This document shows positions 42,621 through 52,054 of a stretch of 56,678 nt of DNA, one piece after another. This DNA comes from Candidatus Methylomirabilis sp. (GTDB lineage Bacteria; DYJV01). Positions within the stretch are counted from its first letter, which is position 1. The number at the start of each line of letters is the position of its first letter. Both the position numbers and the translations under genes were made by a program. The stretch covers positions 20,239 to 76,916 of the forward strand of contig DYJV01000002.1 in NCBI GenBank assembly GCA_020722945.1, given 5' to 3'. Under the pieces are notes generated by a model. The model ran no database searches. It was not told the DNA's origin and saw only the letters and a program-made list of their open reading frames with translations.

Positions 42621-43760
42621 TTATTCAGATAATATTTCTAAAGCTTTTGAAACACCTTTACCTAATTCAAATTTGTAGCCTAATTTTTTGAGTGCCATTT
42701 CAAGAGCGGCAATAGATGTAATTATGTCAAATTTATCAAAGAATCCAATATGGGATAATCTAAAAATTTTACCTTTTGCCCTATCTTGACCACCAGCAAT
42801 TGTAATTTTGAAGTTGGTTCTAAATATTTTTACAATGTCTTGTCCATCTATACCTTCTGGAGCATAAACTGCTGTAACTGATTCACTTGGTGAATCTGGA
42901 GCATAGAGCTTAAGCCCAATTGCTTTTACAGCTTCTCTTGTTGCATATGAAAGAAGTGAGTGTCTCTTCCAGATATTTTCAAGACCCTCCTCTTTTAACA
43001 TATCGAGAACTTTTGATAAACCTACCACAAGAGAAACAGCAGGAGTGTAAGCATTTTGCCCCTTTAGGAGATTTTTCCTCTCTTTTTTTAGATCAAAATA
43101 GTATTTTGGAAGATCAGACTTCTCCATAAATTTTAAAGCTTTCTCACTTACAGAAGCAAATGCAAGACCCGGTGGAAGCATAAATGCTTTCTGTGAACCA
43201 CTGACATGAATATCTATACCCCAATTGTCAGTTTCTACGCTGAAAACACCAACTCCTGTAATACCGTCAACTATCATAAGACAATTATCATTCTTTTTAA
43301 CAAGAGCAGCAATATCTTTAATAGGGTGTTTCACCCCTGTGGATGTTTCACTTGATTGTATAAATATACCTTTTAAATCACTATTTTTATCAAGCTCATT
43401 TTTAACTTGTGCAACCTCAACAGCTTTACCCCATTCAACATCAACAAATATAGGGTTTAAGCCATATACTGATACTAATTCTCCCCATCTCTCTCCAAAT
43501 TTTCCAGCTCTGACAACAAGGACTTTGTCACCTTTGCAAAAGCAGTTTGCTACTGCAGCTTCCATTGCACCTGTGCCTGAAGCTGAAAAAATTACTACAT
43601 CGTTTTTGGTTTGGAAAACATACTTGAGGTCTTCTGCAACTTTAGTAAGTATCTCTTTAAATTTTGGTGCTCTATGGTGAATAACAGGTAAAGACATCAC
43701 ACTAAGCACCTCTTCTGGAACAGGCGTTGGTCCTGGTGCCAATAATCTCCATTTCTCCAT
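42621..43760 (-). CDS. Class-V aminotransferase (serine-glyoxylate/alanine-glyoxylate type), likely acting in serine biosynthesis
   Basis: LLAPGPTPVPEEVLSVMSLPVIHHRAPKF; SASGTGAMEAAVANC; IVDGITGVG; VSGSQKAFMLPPGLAF PLP-Lys motif. Directly upstream of serA. Confidence 0.88.
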   Translation of the reverse strand: MEKWRLLAPGPTPVPEEVLSVMSLPVIHHRAPKFKEILTKVAEDLKYVFQTKNDVVIFSASGTGAMEAAVANCFCKGDKVLVVRAGKFGERWGELVSVYGLNPIFVDVEWGKAVEVAQVKNELDKNSDLKGIFIQSSETSTGVKHPIKDIAALVKKNDNCLMIVDGITGVGVFSVETDNWGIDIHVSGSQKAFMLPPGLAFASVSEKALKFMEKSDLPKYYFDLKKERKNLLKGQNAYTPAVSLVVGLSKVLDMLKEEGLENIWKRHSLLSYATREAVKAIGLKLYAPDSPSESVTAVYAPEGIDGQDIVKIFRTNFKITIAGGQDRAKGKIFRLSHIGFFDKFDIITSIAALEMALKKLGYKFELGKGVSKALEILSE

Positions 43761-43911
43761 TTTTATCTCCTTATGACAAACATAATAATTTTTTAAAGAG
43801 AATTTTATTATATCATATAGTTTAAGTAGTCAAGATTTTTATCATTTTTTTTGGGATTAATCGTCTGTTTTGATCTCTTTTACTCTCTTGATATTTATAG
43901 ATCTATTATTG

Positions 43912-43957
43912 ATATTATAAAAAAAGAGGTGGAAAATTTATAATTTTGCCACCTCTT
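43912..43957 (-). terminator. Intrinsic terminator downstream of the methylmalonyl-CoA mutase subunit
   Basis: AAGAGGTGGaAAAT-ttata-ATTTTgCCACCTCTT; on the minus strand the stem is followed by a T-run before 43912. Confidence 0.85.
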
Positions 43958-43988
43958 AGAAATTAAAAATTAGATTTTTCTTATATTG

Positions 43989-45668
43989 TTAGAACATTGC
44001 AGGATCCCTATATGTGCCGTAAACATTTCTGAAAGTATCACATATCTCTTGTAATGTAGCGTATTCTCTAACTGAATTTATGATGTATGGCATAAGATTC
44101 TGACCCTTTTCAGCAGCACCTTTTAGCTCTGCAAGCCTATCTTTTACCTTGCTGTTATCTCTCTCCTGTTTGACTTTTTTGAGTCTATCAAGTTGTTTCT
44201 TCTCAACTGCTGGGTCAATTTTTAAGGTTTCTATAGGCTGCTCCTGTTCCATTCTGTATTTGTTGACTCCGACAACTATCTTTTCGTTGTTGTCAATTTG
44301 CTGCTGATATTTGTAGGCTGCATCAGCAATCTCTTGTTGAGGAAAGCCGAGCTCAATAGCTTTGAGGATTCCACCTAATGAATCAATTTTGTTGATATAT
44401 TTCATAGCTTCCTCTTCCATTTTGTTGGTAAGTGCTTCAACAAAATATGAACCTGCAAGTGGGTCTATGGTATTGGTAACACCTATCTCTTCACCAATTA
44501 TCTGCTGTGTCCGTAGTGCAATTGTAACTGAATGTTCTGTGGGGAGAGCCAAAACCTCGTCAAGAGAATTGGTATGGAGTGATTGAGTCCCACCCAAAAC
44601 AGCAGAAAGTCCTTGAAATGCTGTCCTGATGATATTGTTGTATGGCTGCTGTGCAGTAAGTGAGCACCCTGCTGTCTGTGTGTGAAATCTTAACATCCAA
44701 GATTTTGGATTTTTTGCCTTGAATCGTTCTTTCATAACTTTTGACCATATTCTTCTTGCTGCCCTATATTTGGCAATCTCTTCAAAAAAATCTACATGTG
44801 AATTGAAGAAAAATGATAATCTCGGTGCAAATTCATCAATATCCATCCCTCTATTTATACAAGCTTGGACATATCCTATCCCATCTGCAAGTGTAAATGC
44901 AAGCTCTTGTACAGCAGTAGAACCAGCTTCCCTTATATGGTAACCACTTATACTTATGGTATTCCATTTGGGGACATTTTTGGTGCAAAATTCAACTGTA
45001 TCAACGATAAGGTTTATTGAAGGCTCTGGTGGTAGCATAAAGGTTTTCTGAGCAATAAATTCTTTAAACATATCATTTTGTATAGTCCCCCCTATCTGAT
45101 CCAATCCTACACCATTTTTCTCAGCAACACATATATACATTGCAAGGAGTATCGAGGCAGGTGGATTGATAGTCATGGATGTTGTAACCTTTGATAGGTC
45201 AATCCCGCTAAATAGTATCTCCATATCTTTTAGTGTGTCTATAGCAACACCACATTTCCCAACTTCACCCTTGCTCACAGGGCTATCTGAGTCATAGCCC
45301 ATCAAAGTAGGCATATCAAATGCTGTGCTCAAGCCAGTTTCTCCATGTTCTATGAGGTATTTGAATCTTTTGTTGGTATCTTCGGCTGTCCCAAGTCCAG
45401 CAAACTGTCTCATTGTCCACAATCTTCCACGATACATTGTAGGCTGAACCCCTCGTGTATAAGGGTATTCACCGGGAAAACCTAAATCTTTTTGGTAGTC
45501 TAAATCTTTTATGTCATCTGGAGTGTAAATTTTGTTAATAGGGAGATCTGATACTGTAGTGAACTCAGAGAGCCTTTCAGGGAAATTTTTGACTGCTTTA
45601 CTGTAATTTTTGTTTAACCACTCCACTTTCTGCTTTTCTATTTTATCCAACTCTTCCTTTTTAAACAT
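43989..45668 (-). CDS. Methylmalonyl-CoA mutase large (alpha/catalytic) subunit, without B12-binding domain
   Basis: [95 protein letters not shown]. 559 aa, ends before any DxHxxG domain. Confidence 0.94.
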   Translation of the reverse strand: MFKKEELDKIEKQKVEWLNKNYSKAVKNFPERLSEFTTVSDLPINKIYTPDDIKDLDYQKDLGFPGEYPYTRGVQPTMYRGRLWTMRQFAGLGTAEDTNKRFKYLIEHGETGLSTAFDMPTLMGYDSDSPVSKGEVGKCGVAIDTLKDMEILFSGIDLSKVTTSMTINPPASILLAMYICVAEKNGVGLDQIGGTIQNDMFKEFIAQKTFMLPPEPSINLIVDTVEFCTKNVPKWNTISISGYHIREAGSTAVQELAFTLADGIGYVQACINRGMDIDEFAPRLSFFFNSHVDFFEEIAKYRAARRIWSKVMKERFKAKNPKSWMLRFHTQTAGCSLTAQQPYNNIIRTAFQGLSAVLGGTQSLHTNSLDEVLALPTEHSVTIALRTQQIIGEEIGVTNTIDPLAGSYFVEALTNKMEEEAMKYINKIDSLGGILKAIELGFPQQEIADAAYKYQQQIDNNEKIVVGVNKYRMEQEQPIETLKIDPAVEKKQLDRLKKVKQERDNSKVKDRLAELKGAAEKGQNLMPYIINSVREYATLQEICDTFRNVYGTYRDPAMF

Positions 45669-46000
45669 AAAAACCTCCTATATTTTCTATTTAGAATTAT
45701 CTTCTCTTTTAGAAAAAAATTAGAATAAAAGTTTACTTTTGCTAATATTTTATAAAGCAAAAGTAACAGATTAAGTCAGACTACATACTATGTTAGTTGA
45801 GAAATGTCAATTAATTCTCTTTTATGTTAAAGCAAAATCAAAATATAGTAAAATTTACTATTACAGATTTTGCAAGAGATACAATTTGAAACTCCCTATT
45901 TGATTAGTTGACTTTACCCTTAAATTATTGTCTTGATAATAATTTCTGTTCAATCTGTCAAAAGTAGCATTTCTAATTATACAAATACAAACTTTAAGTT

Positions 46001-46049
46001 TTTAAATAATAATTGATAAAGTATTAAATTTAGGATGTTTTTAACTTTA
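46001..46049 (+). repeat. Dispersed intergenic repeat, copy B
   Basis: TTTTAAATAATAATTGATAAAGTATTAAATTTAGGATGTTTTTAACTTT; see copy A at 30258-30307. Confidence 0.6.
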
Positions 46050-46085
46050 GGTCTTTAGAGCTAAAAATTTAATTTTGAAATTATA

Positions 46086-46586
46086 TTATACTACATCTTT
46101 TGAATCTCTTGCATCTTTTAAAGATTTAACAAAGAGAAGTATCAGTATATTGTCTATATTTCTTAATTTATCAATATTTTTAGGGTATTTTGATAAAATA
46201 TGAAAGAAATTCTCCTCTATACTTTTTATGGTTTCTGTAAGAAAAGTCAATTCACTGTTAAAATGTTTTTTAATATCAATTTTATCAAGGAGAAGATTGA
46301 GTATAACTGCATCTAATATTTTAAATATGATAATTGTAGCATCTGCTGAATAAATGAGTATCAAGTTTATATCTTTTTTGTATAAACCTATTATAAAATA
46401 AGATAGGTATATCGAGATACAGAAAAAAGATAACTGATTCAGCTTTGATATAAAAAGTCTAAAATCTATATTTACTACTTTTGAAAATATCAATACAATC
46501 AAAAAAGCCCCTGAAATCAGGGGCAAGCTGTTTAGAAAAAGGAGAGCAAGAGATAATGCTATTAAAAACTTTAATATGTAAGACAT
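46086..46586 (-). CDS. Hypothetical membrane protein
   Basis: 166 aa with 3-4 hydrophobic N-terminal segments; no recognised family. Stop of 46587 gene immediately precedes its ATG. Confidence 0.6.
   Translation of the reverse strand: MSYILKFLIALSLALLFLNSLPLISGAFLIVLIFSKVVNIDFRLFISKLNQLSFFCISIYLSYFIIGLYKKDINLILIYSADATIIIFKILDAVILNLLLDKIDIKKHFNSELTFLTETIKSIEENFFHILSKYPKNIDKLRNIDNILILLFVKSLKDARDSKDVV
46501..46524 (-). terminator. Intrinsic terminator-like hairpin inside the 5' part of the 46086-46586 ORF
   Basis: Minus strand GCCCCTGATTTCAGGGGC followed by TTTTTT (46501-46506): perfect 8-bp stem plus U-tract. Confidence 0.75.
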
Positions 46587-47390
46587 TTATTTTTTAAGCT
46601 CTTTAAGGTAATTGGATGCGTATTTTGCTTGTTGTGACTTTGGAAAGTCTTTTACTATTTTGTTAAAAAGGAGAGCCGCACCATCTTTTTCTCCCAATTT
46701 CATAAAGCAGATTCCCTGTTTTAGCAATGCTGCAGGGACCTTTTGACTCTTGGGGTATTTGACTATAACTTCATCATAATTTATGATTGCTTTTTCAAAA
46801 TTATTTTTTTTGAAAAAGCACTCTGCAAGCCAAAAATATGCACTATCTATCAAAGGTGATTTTTTATAGTTTTCTATAAATTCTGAAAAATCTCTCTCTG
46901 CTTCATTGTATTTCCCTTCCATAAATAACTTATATGCATTGTTGTATTGGGATTTGTCATCTTTTTTGTTGTTAGGAGATTCTTTGACAAGTGCAGGTGA
47001 TGCAGGTGATTTGGAAGTTTGCATTTGATTTTCGATATTTTCTAATTTTGAATAGATATCTTTTATAGCCTCTTTTGCTACTTCATCTCCACTACCTACT
47101 TGAAAAGCTTTTCTCTGATCTTCAAATTCATTTTTGAGGGTTTTTATGTCAGAAGCAAGCTCATTGATTTTGAGAGTTTGTGAGGCTTTAATGTTGGTTT
47201 CGAGTTTGTTTAGTTTGGTTGATATATCCTCCAGATTTTTCTCAACAACCCCTAATCTCTGATTCATCTTTAGTGCATTGTTGTCAAGGATGTAAACTTT
47301 GTCTTGTGTCTGTTTGAACTCATCCTGATTAACAACGCAAGAGGAGAAAAATCCACCGAGAAGTATTAAGATAAATAAATTTTTAAACAT
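46587..47390 (-). CDS. YbgF/CpoB-like TPR lipoprotein
   Basis: Lipobox LGGFFSSC; coiled coil; TPR region YNNAYKLFMEGKYNEAERDFSEFIENYKKSPLIDSAYFWLAECFFKKNNFEKAIINYDEVIVKYPKSQKVPAALLKQG. Confidence 0.88.
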   Translation of the reverse strand: MFKNLFILILLGGFFSSCVVNQDEFKQTQDKVYILDNNALKMNQRLGVVEKNLEDISTKLNKLETNIKASQTLKINELASDIKTLKNEFEDQRKAFQVGSGDEVAKEAIKDIYSKLENIENQMQTSKSPASPALVKESPNNKKDDKSQYNNAYKLFMEGKYNEAERDFSEFIENYKKSPLIDSAYFWLAECFFKKNNFEKAIINYDEVIVKYPKSQKVPAALLKQGICFMKLGEKDGAALLFNKIVKDFPKSQQAKYASNYLKELKK

Positions 47391-48123
47391 TTTTTAGCCT
47401 CCTTGTTAAAAATGAATAATTTTTGTAATTGCTGTTTAATGGACTTCCATTTGCAAAGAAATAACCTATATCATTACTGCTAAACTCCACTATTGTAGAA
47501 CTTGTGGTTTGAAAATTTCCAAGGTTAACTGAGAAATCTGTTGATGGGATTGACTTAGAACCTTGCTGAGCTTTAAGAACCTCTTTGAGAGTATTAAATA
47601 GAGATTGTTTCTCTTTGATATTATTGAGTCTCTCGTAAGCATAATTGTATTTGTCCCATTCAGAAAAAGGGTCAAGATTACCAACTATTGAGAGCTTGTC
47701 AGATATATCAGTTATATTGAGACCTCTGTCATACTTTGCAAAGAATACACTCTTTATATCTGATACAACAAGGTAGAATGGTAAATAATCGTTAATATTG
47801 AGAGTGGTGAGTGAATCTAATATTTTGTTGATACTATTCATTTTTAGTAGATCCAAAATTAACATCCCTCTTGATCTATAATTGTTGCTGCCTAAAAAAG
47901 TTTCTTTGTTGACAAATTTATTTAATATATTTACAAAAATTCTATTTTCATTTATACCAAGCCATGTCCCACCTTTTTCAAGGTCTTTCCCACCTATTAT
48001 ATAGGGGGAGTGATTTAGCACAAGTGGAGGGGAGAAATTTCTCGTTACCTGCTCATCTCTGTTGTTTGCTATTATCAGTGGGGTATCTTTAAAATAGTTG
48101 TGAAATATAATTGATACACACAT
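47383..48123 (-). CDS. NRDE family protein (TANGO2-like, Ntn-type N-terminus)
   Basis: MCVSIIFHNYFKDTPLIIANNRDEQVTRNFSPP; GGKDLEKGGTWLGINENR. Confidence 0.88.
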   Translation of the reverse strand: MCVSIIFHNYFKDTPLIIANNRDEQVTRNFSPPLVLNHSPYIIGGKDLEKGGTWLGINENRIFVNILNKFVNKETFLGSNNYRSRGMLILDLLKMNSINKILDSLTTLNINDYLPFYLVVSDIKSVFFAKYDRGLNITDISDKLSIVGNLDPFSEWDKYNYAYERLNNIKEKQSLFNTLKEVLKAQQGSKSIPSTDFSVNLGNFQTTSSTIVEFSSNDIGYFFANGSPLNSNYKNYSFLTRRLKNV

Positions 48124-48211
48124 AAGTTTAATTTAAAGTTAAAATAATGCTTGATATTTTTCTCTTATAACATTAAAATAAAAAATATTCAATATAGAAA
48201 GGAGATTAGTA

Positions 48212-48985
48212 ATGAATAAAATTTATCTCACAATTTTAATGTTCTCTATCTTTTTTGCAGGTTGTATTTCTCACCAGAAATCTGTTACACCAACAACTAT
48301 GGAAACTTATGATAAGAAAATTTCAATGTTTGAACAGCAGTTAAATGAGATCCAGAGTAAGATCGACAAATTGAGCAATCAAGACAACAAAAGCAAAATT
48401 GAGCCTAAGAAAGTAGAGATAATGGAGCAACTGACAGCTCTCTCAAAGAAGCAAGAGCAGAATATCAACTATCTTGAAGATATAAAAAAAGATATAACCA
48501 CTATCAAAACAGAGCTTAATGATAGCGGCAAAAGTGTTAAGAAAGTCAAAAATAGTAAATCATCCTCTTCAACATCCAAAAAAAGCAAGACTTCATCTAA
48601 TAATCTCTCTCAAGAAGATATGTATAAATCTTGTCTCAATTTATACTTCGACAAAAGTTTTGATAAAGCATCAAAATGTTTTGATGAGTTTATTTTAAAG
48701 TTCCCTTCAAGCAATCTGCTATCTAATGCCTATTTCTGGCTCGGAGAGAGTAACTTTGCTCAAAATAAATTTATAAAATCTGTTAATTATTACGATATTG
48801 TTATTACCAAATACCCCAAATCAGAGAAAGTTCCTGCTGCACTATTCAAAGAGGGTCTTGCTTTTTATAATCTTCAAGACAAAGAGGGAGCAAAGATATT
48901 TTTACAAAAAGTGATTTACGATTATCCCAACTCAGAACAGGCAAAATATGCTGAAAACTACCTAAAAAAATATGGTTTGAAATAA
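48212..48985 (+). CDS. YbgF/CpoB-like TPR lipoprotein (paralogue of 46587-47390)
   Basis: Lipobox SIFFAGC; coiled coil; YFWLGESNFAQNKFIKSVNYYDIVITKYPKSEKVPAALFKEGLAF...NSEQAKYAENYLKK. Confidence 0.88.
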   Translation: MNKIYLTILMFSIFFAGCISHQKSVTPTTMETYDKKISMFEQQLNEIQSKIDKLSNQDNKSKIEPKKVEIMEQLTALSKKQEQNINYLEDIKKDITTIKTELNDSGKSVKKVKNSKSSSSTSKKSKTSSNNLSQEDMYKSCLNLYFDKSFDKASKCFDEFILKFPSSNLLSNAYFWLGESNFAQNKFIKSVNYYDIVITKYPKSEKVPAALFKEGLAFYNLQDKEGAKIFLQKVIYDYPNSEQAKYAENYLKKYGLK

Positions 48986-48986
48986 T

Positions 48987-49613
48987 ATGCTAAAGAAAAA
49001 ACTTAAAAGTTATTTTTTTACAGGGCTTATAGTTATTGTCCCGGGTTATATTACCTTTTATATAGTTTATCTTATAATAAGGAAAATGGATTCATTTATA
49101 CAGCTACTCCCCTCTAAATATCATCCAGAGACTTATCTCCATTTCAAAATTCCGGGACTTGGTGCAATTGCTACATTTCTTCTAATTCTTATTGTGGGTA
49201 TTCTATTTACAAATATATTTGGTAAGAAAATTTTAGGTTTTTTGGAGGATAAATTTGTAAAGCAGATCCCTTTTGTAGGTTCGATATACAAAGGGACAAA
49301 GCAGATAATAGAGACAATTTTCTCTCATGATACAACAAGCTTTAAAGAGGTCATACTTGTAGAATTCCCCAAGGAGGGTTGTTTTGCGATAGCTTTTATA
49401 ACAAACTACCTTGAAACATCAATTACAGATTACAATGGTGTTACAAAAAAATTTGTTGCTGTATTTCTACCCACTACCCCCAACCCTACTTCAGGTTATC
49501 TGATGATACTCCCTGAGGATAAAGTTATCAAAACCAACATGAGTATAGATGCTGCTTTTAGAATGATAATAAGTGGAGGTGTGCTTGCAGAGAAATTTGA
49601 TCGAAAAATTTAA
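48987..49613 (+). CDS. DUF502 family membrane protein
   Basis: LKSYFFTGLIVIVPGYITFYIVYLIIRKMD; IPGLGAIATFLLILIVGILFTNIFGKKIL; IPFVGSIYKGTKQIIETIF; VFLPTTPNPTSGYLMILPEDKV. Confidence 0.93.
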   Translation: MLKKKLKSYFFTGLIVIVPGYITFYIVYLIIRKMDSFIQLLPSKYHPETYLHFKIPGLGAIATFLLILIVGILFTNIFGKKILGFLEDKFVKQIPFVGSIYKGTKQIIETIFSHDTTSFKEVILVEFPKEGCFAIAFITNYLETSITDYNGVTKKFVAVFLPTTPNPTSGYLMILPEDKVIKTNMSIDAAFRMIISGGVLAEKFDRKI

Positions 49614-50568
49614 AGAAAGTGATGATGTTTCTCAATATTTTATTCTCCAGAAAAAAGATATTCTAACTGCTAAAAATGGTAGTAAATATATCAATTTTAC
49701 ATTTAGCGACAAAAGTGGAATTATCGATGGGAAAATATGGGATGTTAAAGATAATACTTTTGCAGATATAGAGATAGGTGAGATTGTTTTTGTCCACGGT
49801 AAAGTTGTAAAATTTAAGAGTAATCTTCAGCTCAATGTTGAGCTTATCGAAAAAAGAAAATTAGAAAACAGTGACCTAATTGATTCTTTAATACCCTCAA
49901 CTCCTAAAAATATTGAGGAGATGATAGGTAAAATATCTGTATTTATAGACTCAATAAACGATCACGATATCCGAAAATTAGTTTCCAAAATCATCTTTGA
50001 TGAAGAGATACTGCCTTTATTTAAATCTGCACCTGCTGCTTCAAGGAATCACCATGCTTATAGGGGTGGACTACTTGAACACACTTTATCAGTTATATCC
50101 CTTTCAGATACTTTAGCATCATCATACAGTAAAGCAAACAGAGATCTTTTAATATCTGGTGCTACTCTACACGATATAGGAAAGATATATGAATACGATC
50201 TATTTACTTTCCAAAAAACTGACAAGGGGAGACTTTTGGGTCATATCCCAATTGGAATAGAGATGATAGACGATAAAATAAGGAGAAACAAATTCACCTC
50301 TGATAAACTTTTCATACACCTTAAGCATATTGTAGTAAGTCATCATGGAGAGCTTCAATGGGGTTCACCTGTCCAACCTGCAACATTAGAGGCAATACTC
50401 ATTCATTTTGCTGACAATATTGATTCTAAAGCACAAATTTTTTCTGAATTTAAGATAGATGATAATAGTGGATGGATTTATAGTAAATCTCTTGGACGTG
50501 ATGTTATGCTCAATGAGTCTAACTTGACTGACAAATCTAAAAATGTGAAAACAATTTTTGGCAGTTGA
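49573..50568 (+). CDS. OB-fold plus HD-domain protein, YhaM-like 3'-5' exoribonuclease
   Basis: DILTAKNGSKYINFTFSDKSGIIDGKIWD (OB); APAASRNHHAYRGGLLEHTLSVISLSDTLA; GATLHDIGKI; VVSHHGELQWGSPVQPATLEAILIHFADNIDSK. Exact start uncertain. Confidence 0.9.
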   Translation: MEVCLQRNLIEKFKESDDVSQYFILQKKDILTAKNGSKYINFTFSDKSGIIDGKIWDVKDNTFADIEIGEIVFVHGKVVKFKSNLQLNVELIEKRKLENSDLIDSLIPSTPKNIEEMIGKISVFIDSINDHDIRKLVSKIIFDEEILPLFKSAPAASRNHHAYRGGLLEHTLSVISLSDTLASSYSKANRDLLISGATLHDIGKIYEYDLFTFQKTDKGRLLGHIPIGIEMIDDKIRRNKFTSDKLFIHLKHIVVSHHGELQWGSPVQPATLEAILIHFADNIDSKAQIFSEFKIDDNSGWIYSKSLGRDVMLNESNLTDKSKNVKTIFGS

Positions 50569-50581
50569 AACATAAAATATT

Positions 50582-51421
50582 ATGTATAAACAAATCTTAT
50601 TTATCTTTATTTTTTCAATCTTTTCTTTAAATTTATACTCTGCTTGTATAGACTTCTACCCCAATATAAAACCGATAAACAATTATGTTTCCAACCTTAG
50701 AGATTTCATTGTTAAAAAGAAGAAAGTTGATGATAAATTTTTAATCATAAGGGATGAAAAAATCTTTATATCCTCTGAGCAGATATTAGATGCTGTGCAA
50801 AACAATATAATACAATTTGCCATTGTTCCTATAAAAGATATCATAAAACTTGATATAAAGGGTGATATCACCAAGTTTATAAAAACTTTTTACAGTATGG
50901 ATATCCCGCCTGATGTTGATTCTGGTGATTTCATCAATTTTAGACTCAAGCTTTCAGAGTATAATTTATTCCCTATTGATGTAATGCAAGGTGGGAAATA
51001 TTTCCTATTTTCTGAGATACCCAATATTGGAATGGGTGGGAATAGTAAGGTAAATCTTGCTGTTATTTACAATTTCTTTCTTGAAAGTTACAAAAATTTT
51101 TTCTCTAATACTCTTGTTATAGATAATGCCGCAGCTATTGCTGATTATATTAAAAGTAATCTATTTAACAGTGCCATTATCACAACTATAGATTACGATT
51201 TTTTTAAAATGGAGCTCCCTAATGTTTACGATCTCTCTCTTAAAAGTGAAAAATATTGTCTGATTGCAAACTATTACTATTGGAATAATCTACCTGATGC
51301 CAACAAATTGCTTATATGGAGTTTTGTTGAGAAAAATGGAGCTACTTTCGATTCAGATATAAAGAGTTATCAAGATAAAATATTAAACAAGCTTTATATA
51401 AAGAAGATTCAGTTGAAATAA
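50582..51421 (+). CDS. Secreted protein, periplasmic substrate-binding (PhnD-like) fold suspected
   Basis: N-terminal signal peptide (MYKQILFIFIFSIFSLNLYSA); ORF internal pattern only weakly reminiscent of phosphonate-type binding proteins. Confidence 0.45.
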   Translation: MYKQILFIFIFSIFSLNLYSACIDFYPNIKPINNYVSNLRDFIVKKKKVDDKFLIIRDEKIFISSEQILDAVQNNIIQFAIVPIKDIIKLDIKGDITKFIKTFYSMDIPPDVDSGDFINFRLKLSEYNLFPIDVMQGGKYFLFSEIPNIGMGGNSKVNLAVIYNFFLESYKNFFSNTLVIDNAAAIADYIKSNLFNSAIITTIDYDFFKMELPNVYDLSLKSEKYCLIANYYYWNNLPDANKLLIWSFVEKNGATFDSDIKSYQDKILNKLYIKKIQLK

Positions 51422-51484
51422 TATTATTTTTAGTAGTTTATTCTATGACAAAGTTTAAAAAAACGGGGTGAAATATTTTTATCT

Positions 51485-52054
51485 ATGATTAATCTTGATA
51501 TTTTTAAAAAAAATTCTGATGAAGTTGCCAAATTTCTTCTTGGTAAAGAGCTTTCAACCGTAATTGATTTTGCTACTACTGGTGGGATCATTGTAGAAAC
51601 AGAGAGTTATGAAGGGTTTGAGGATGAAGCTTCACATGGTAGTATTGGAGTTACTTCAAGGAATAAACCTCTTTTTGAAGAGGGTGGGATAGTTTATGTT
51701 TATCTAAATTACGGTATGTATAATCTACTAAATATTGTTACTGGAGTCAAAAATTTCCCATCTTCTGTTTTTATAAGAGCAGTTGAGCCAACTATTGGCG
51801 TGGATATTATGAGAAGAAGAAGGGGTGTTTCTAATATAAGAGATATTGCAAATGGTCCTGGCAAACTGACTATCGCACTCGGTATTGACAGAACATTCAA
51901 TTATGTGAAAGTTAATAGCAGCAAAATATTTATTAAAGATATAAATTATCCTCAATTTGAAATAGTTTGTAAAGAGAGGATAGGGATATCAAAGGGTAAA
52001 GATATACCAAGAAGATTCTATATAAAAGGGAGCCAATGGATTTCGAAAAAGTAG
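51485..52054 (+). CDS. DNA-3-methyladenine glycosylase (AAG/MPG type)
   Basis: VAKFLLGKEL; IIVETESYEGFEDEASHGSIGVTSRNKPLFEEGGIVYVYLNYGMYNLLNIVTG; SVFIRAVEP; NGPGKLTIALGI. Confidence 0.94.
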   Translation: MINLDIFKKNSDEVAKFLLGKELSTVIDFATTGGIIVETESYEGFEDEASHGSIGVTSRNKPLFEEGGIVYVYLNYGMYNLLNIVTGVKNFPSSVFIRAVEPTIGVDIMRRRRGVSNIRDIANGPGKLTIALGIDRTFNYVKVNSSKIFIKDINYPQFEIVCKERIGISKGKDIPRRFYIKGSQWISKK

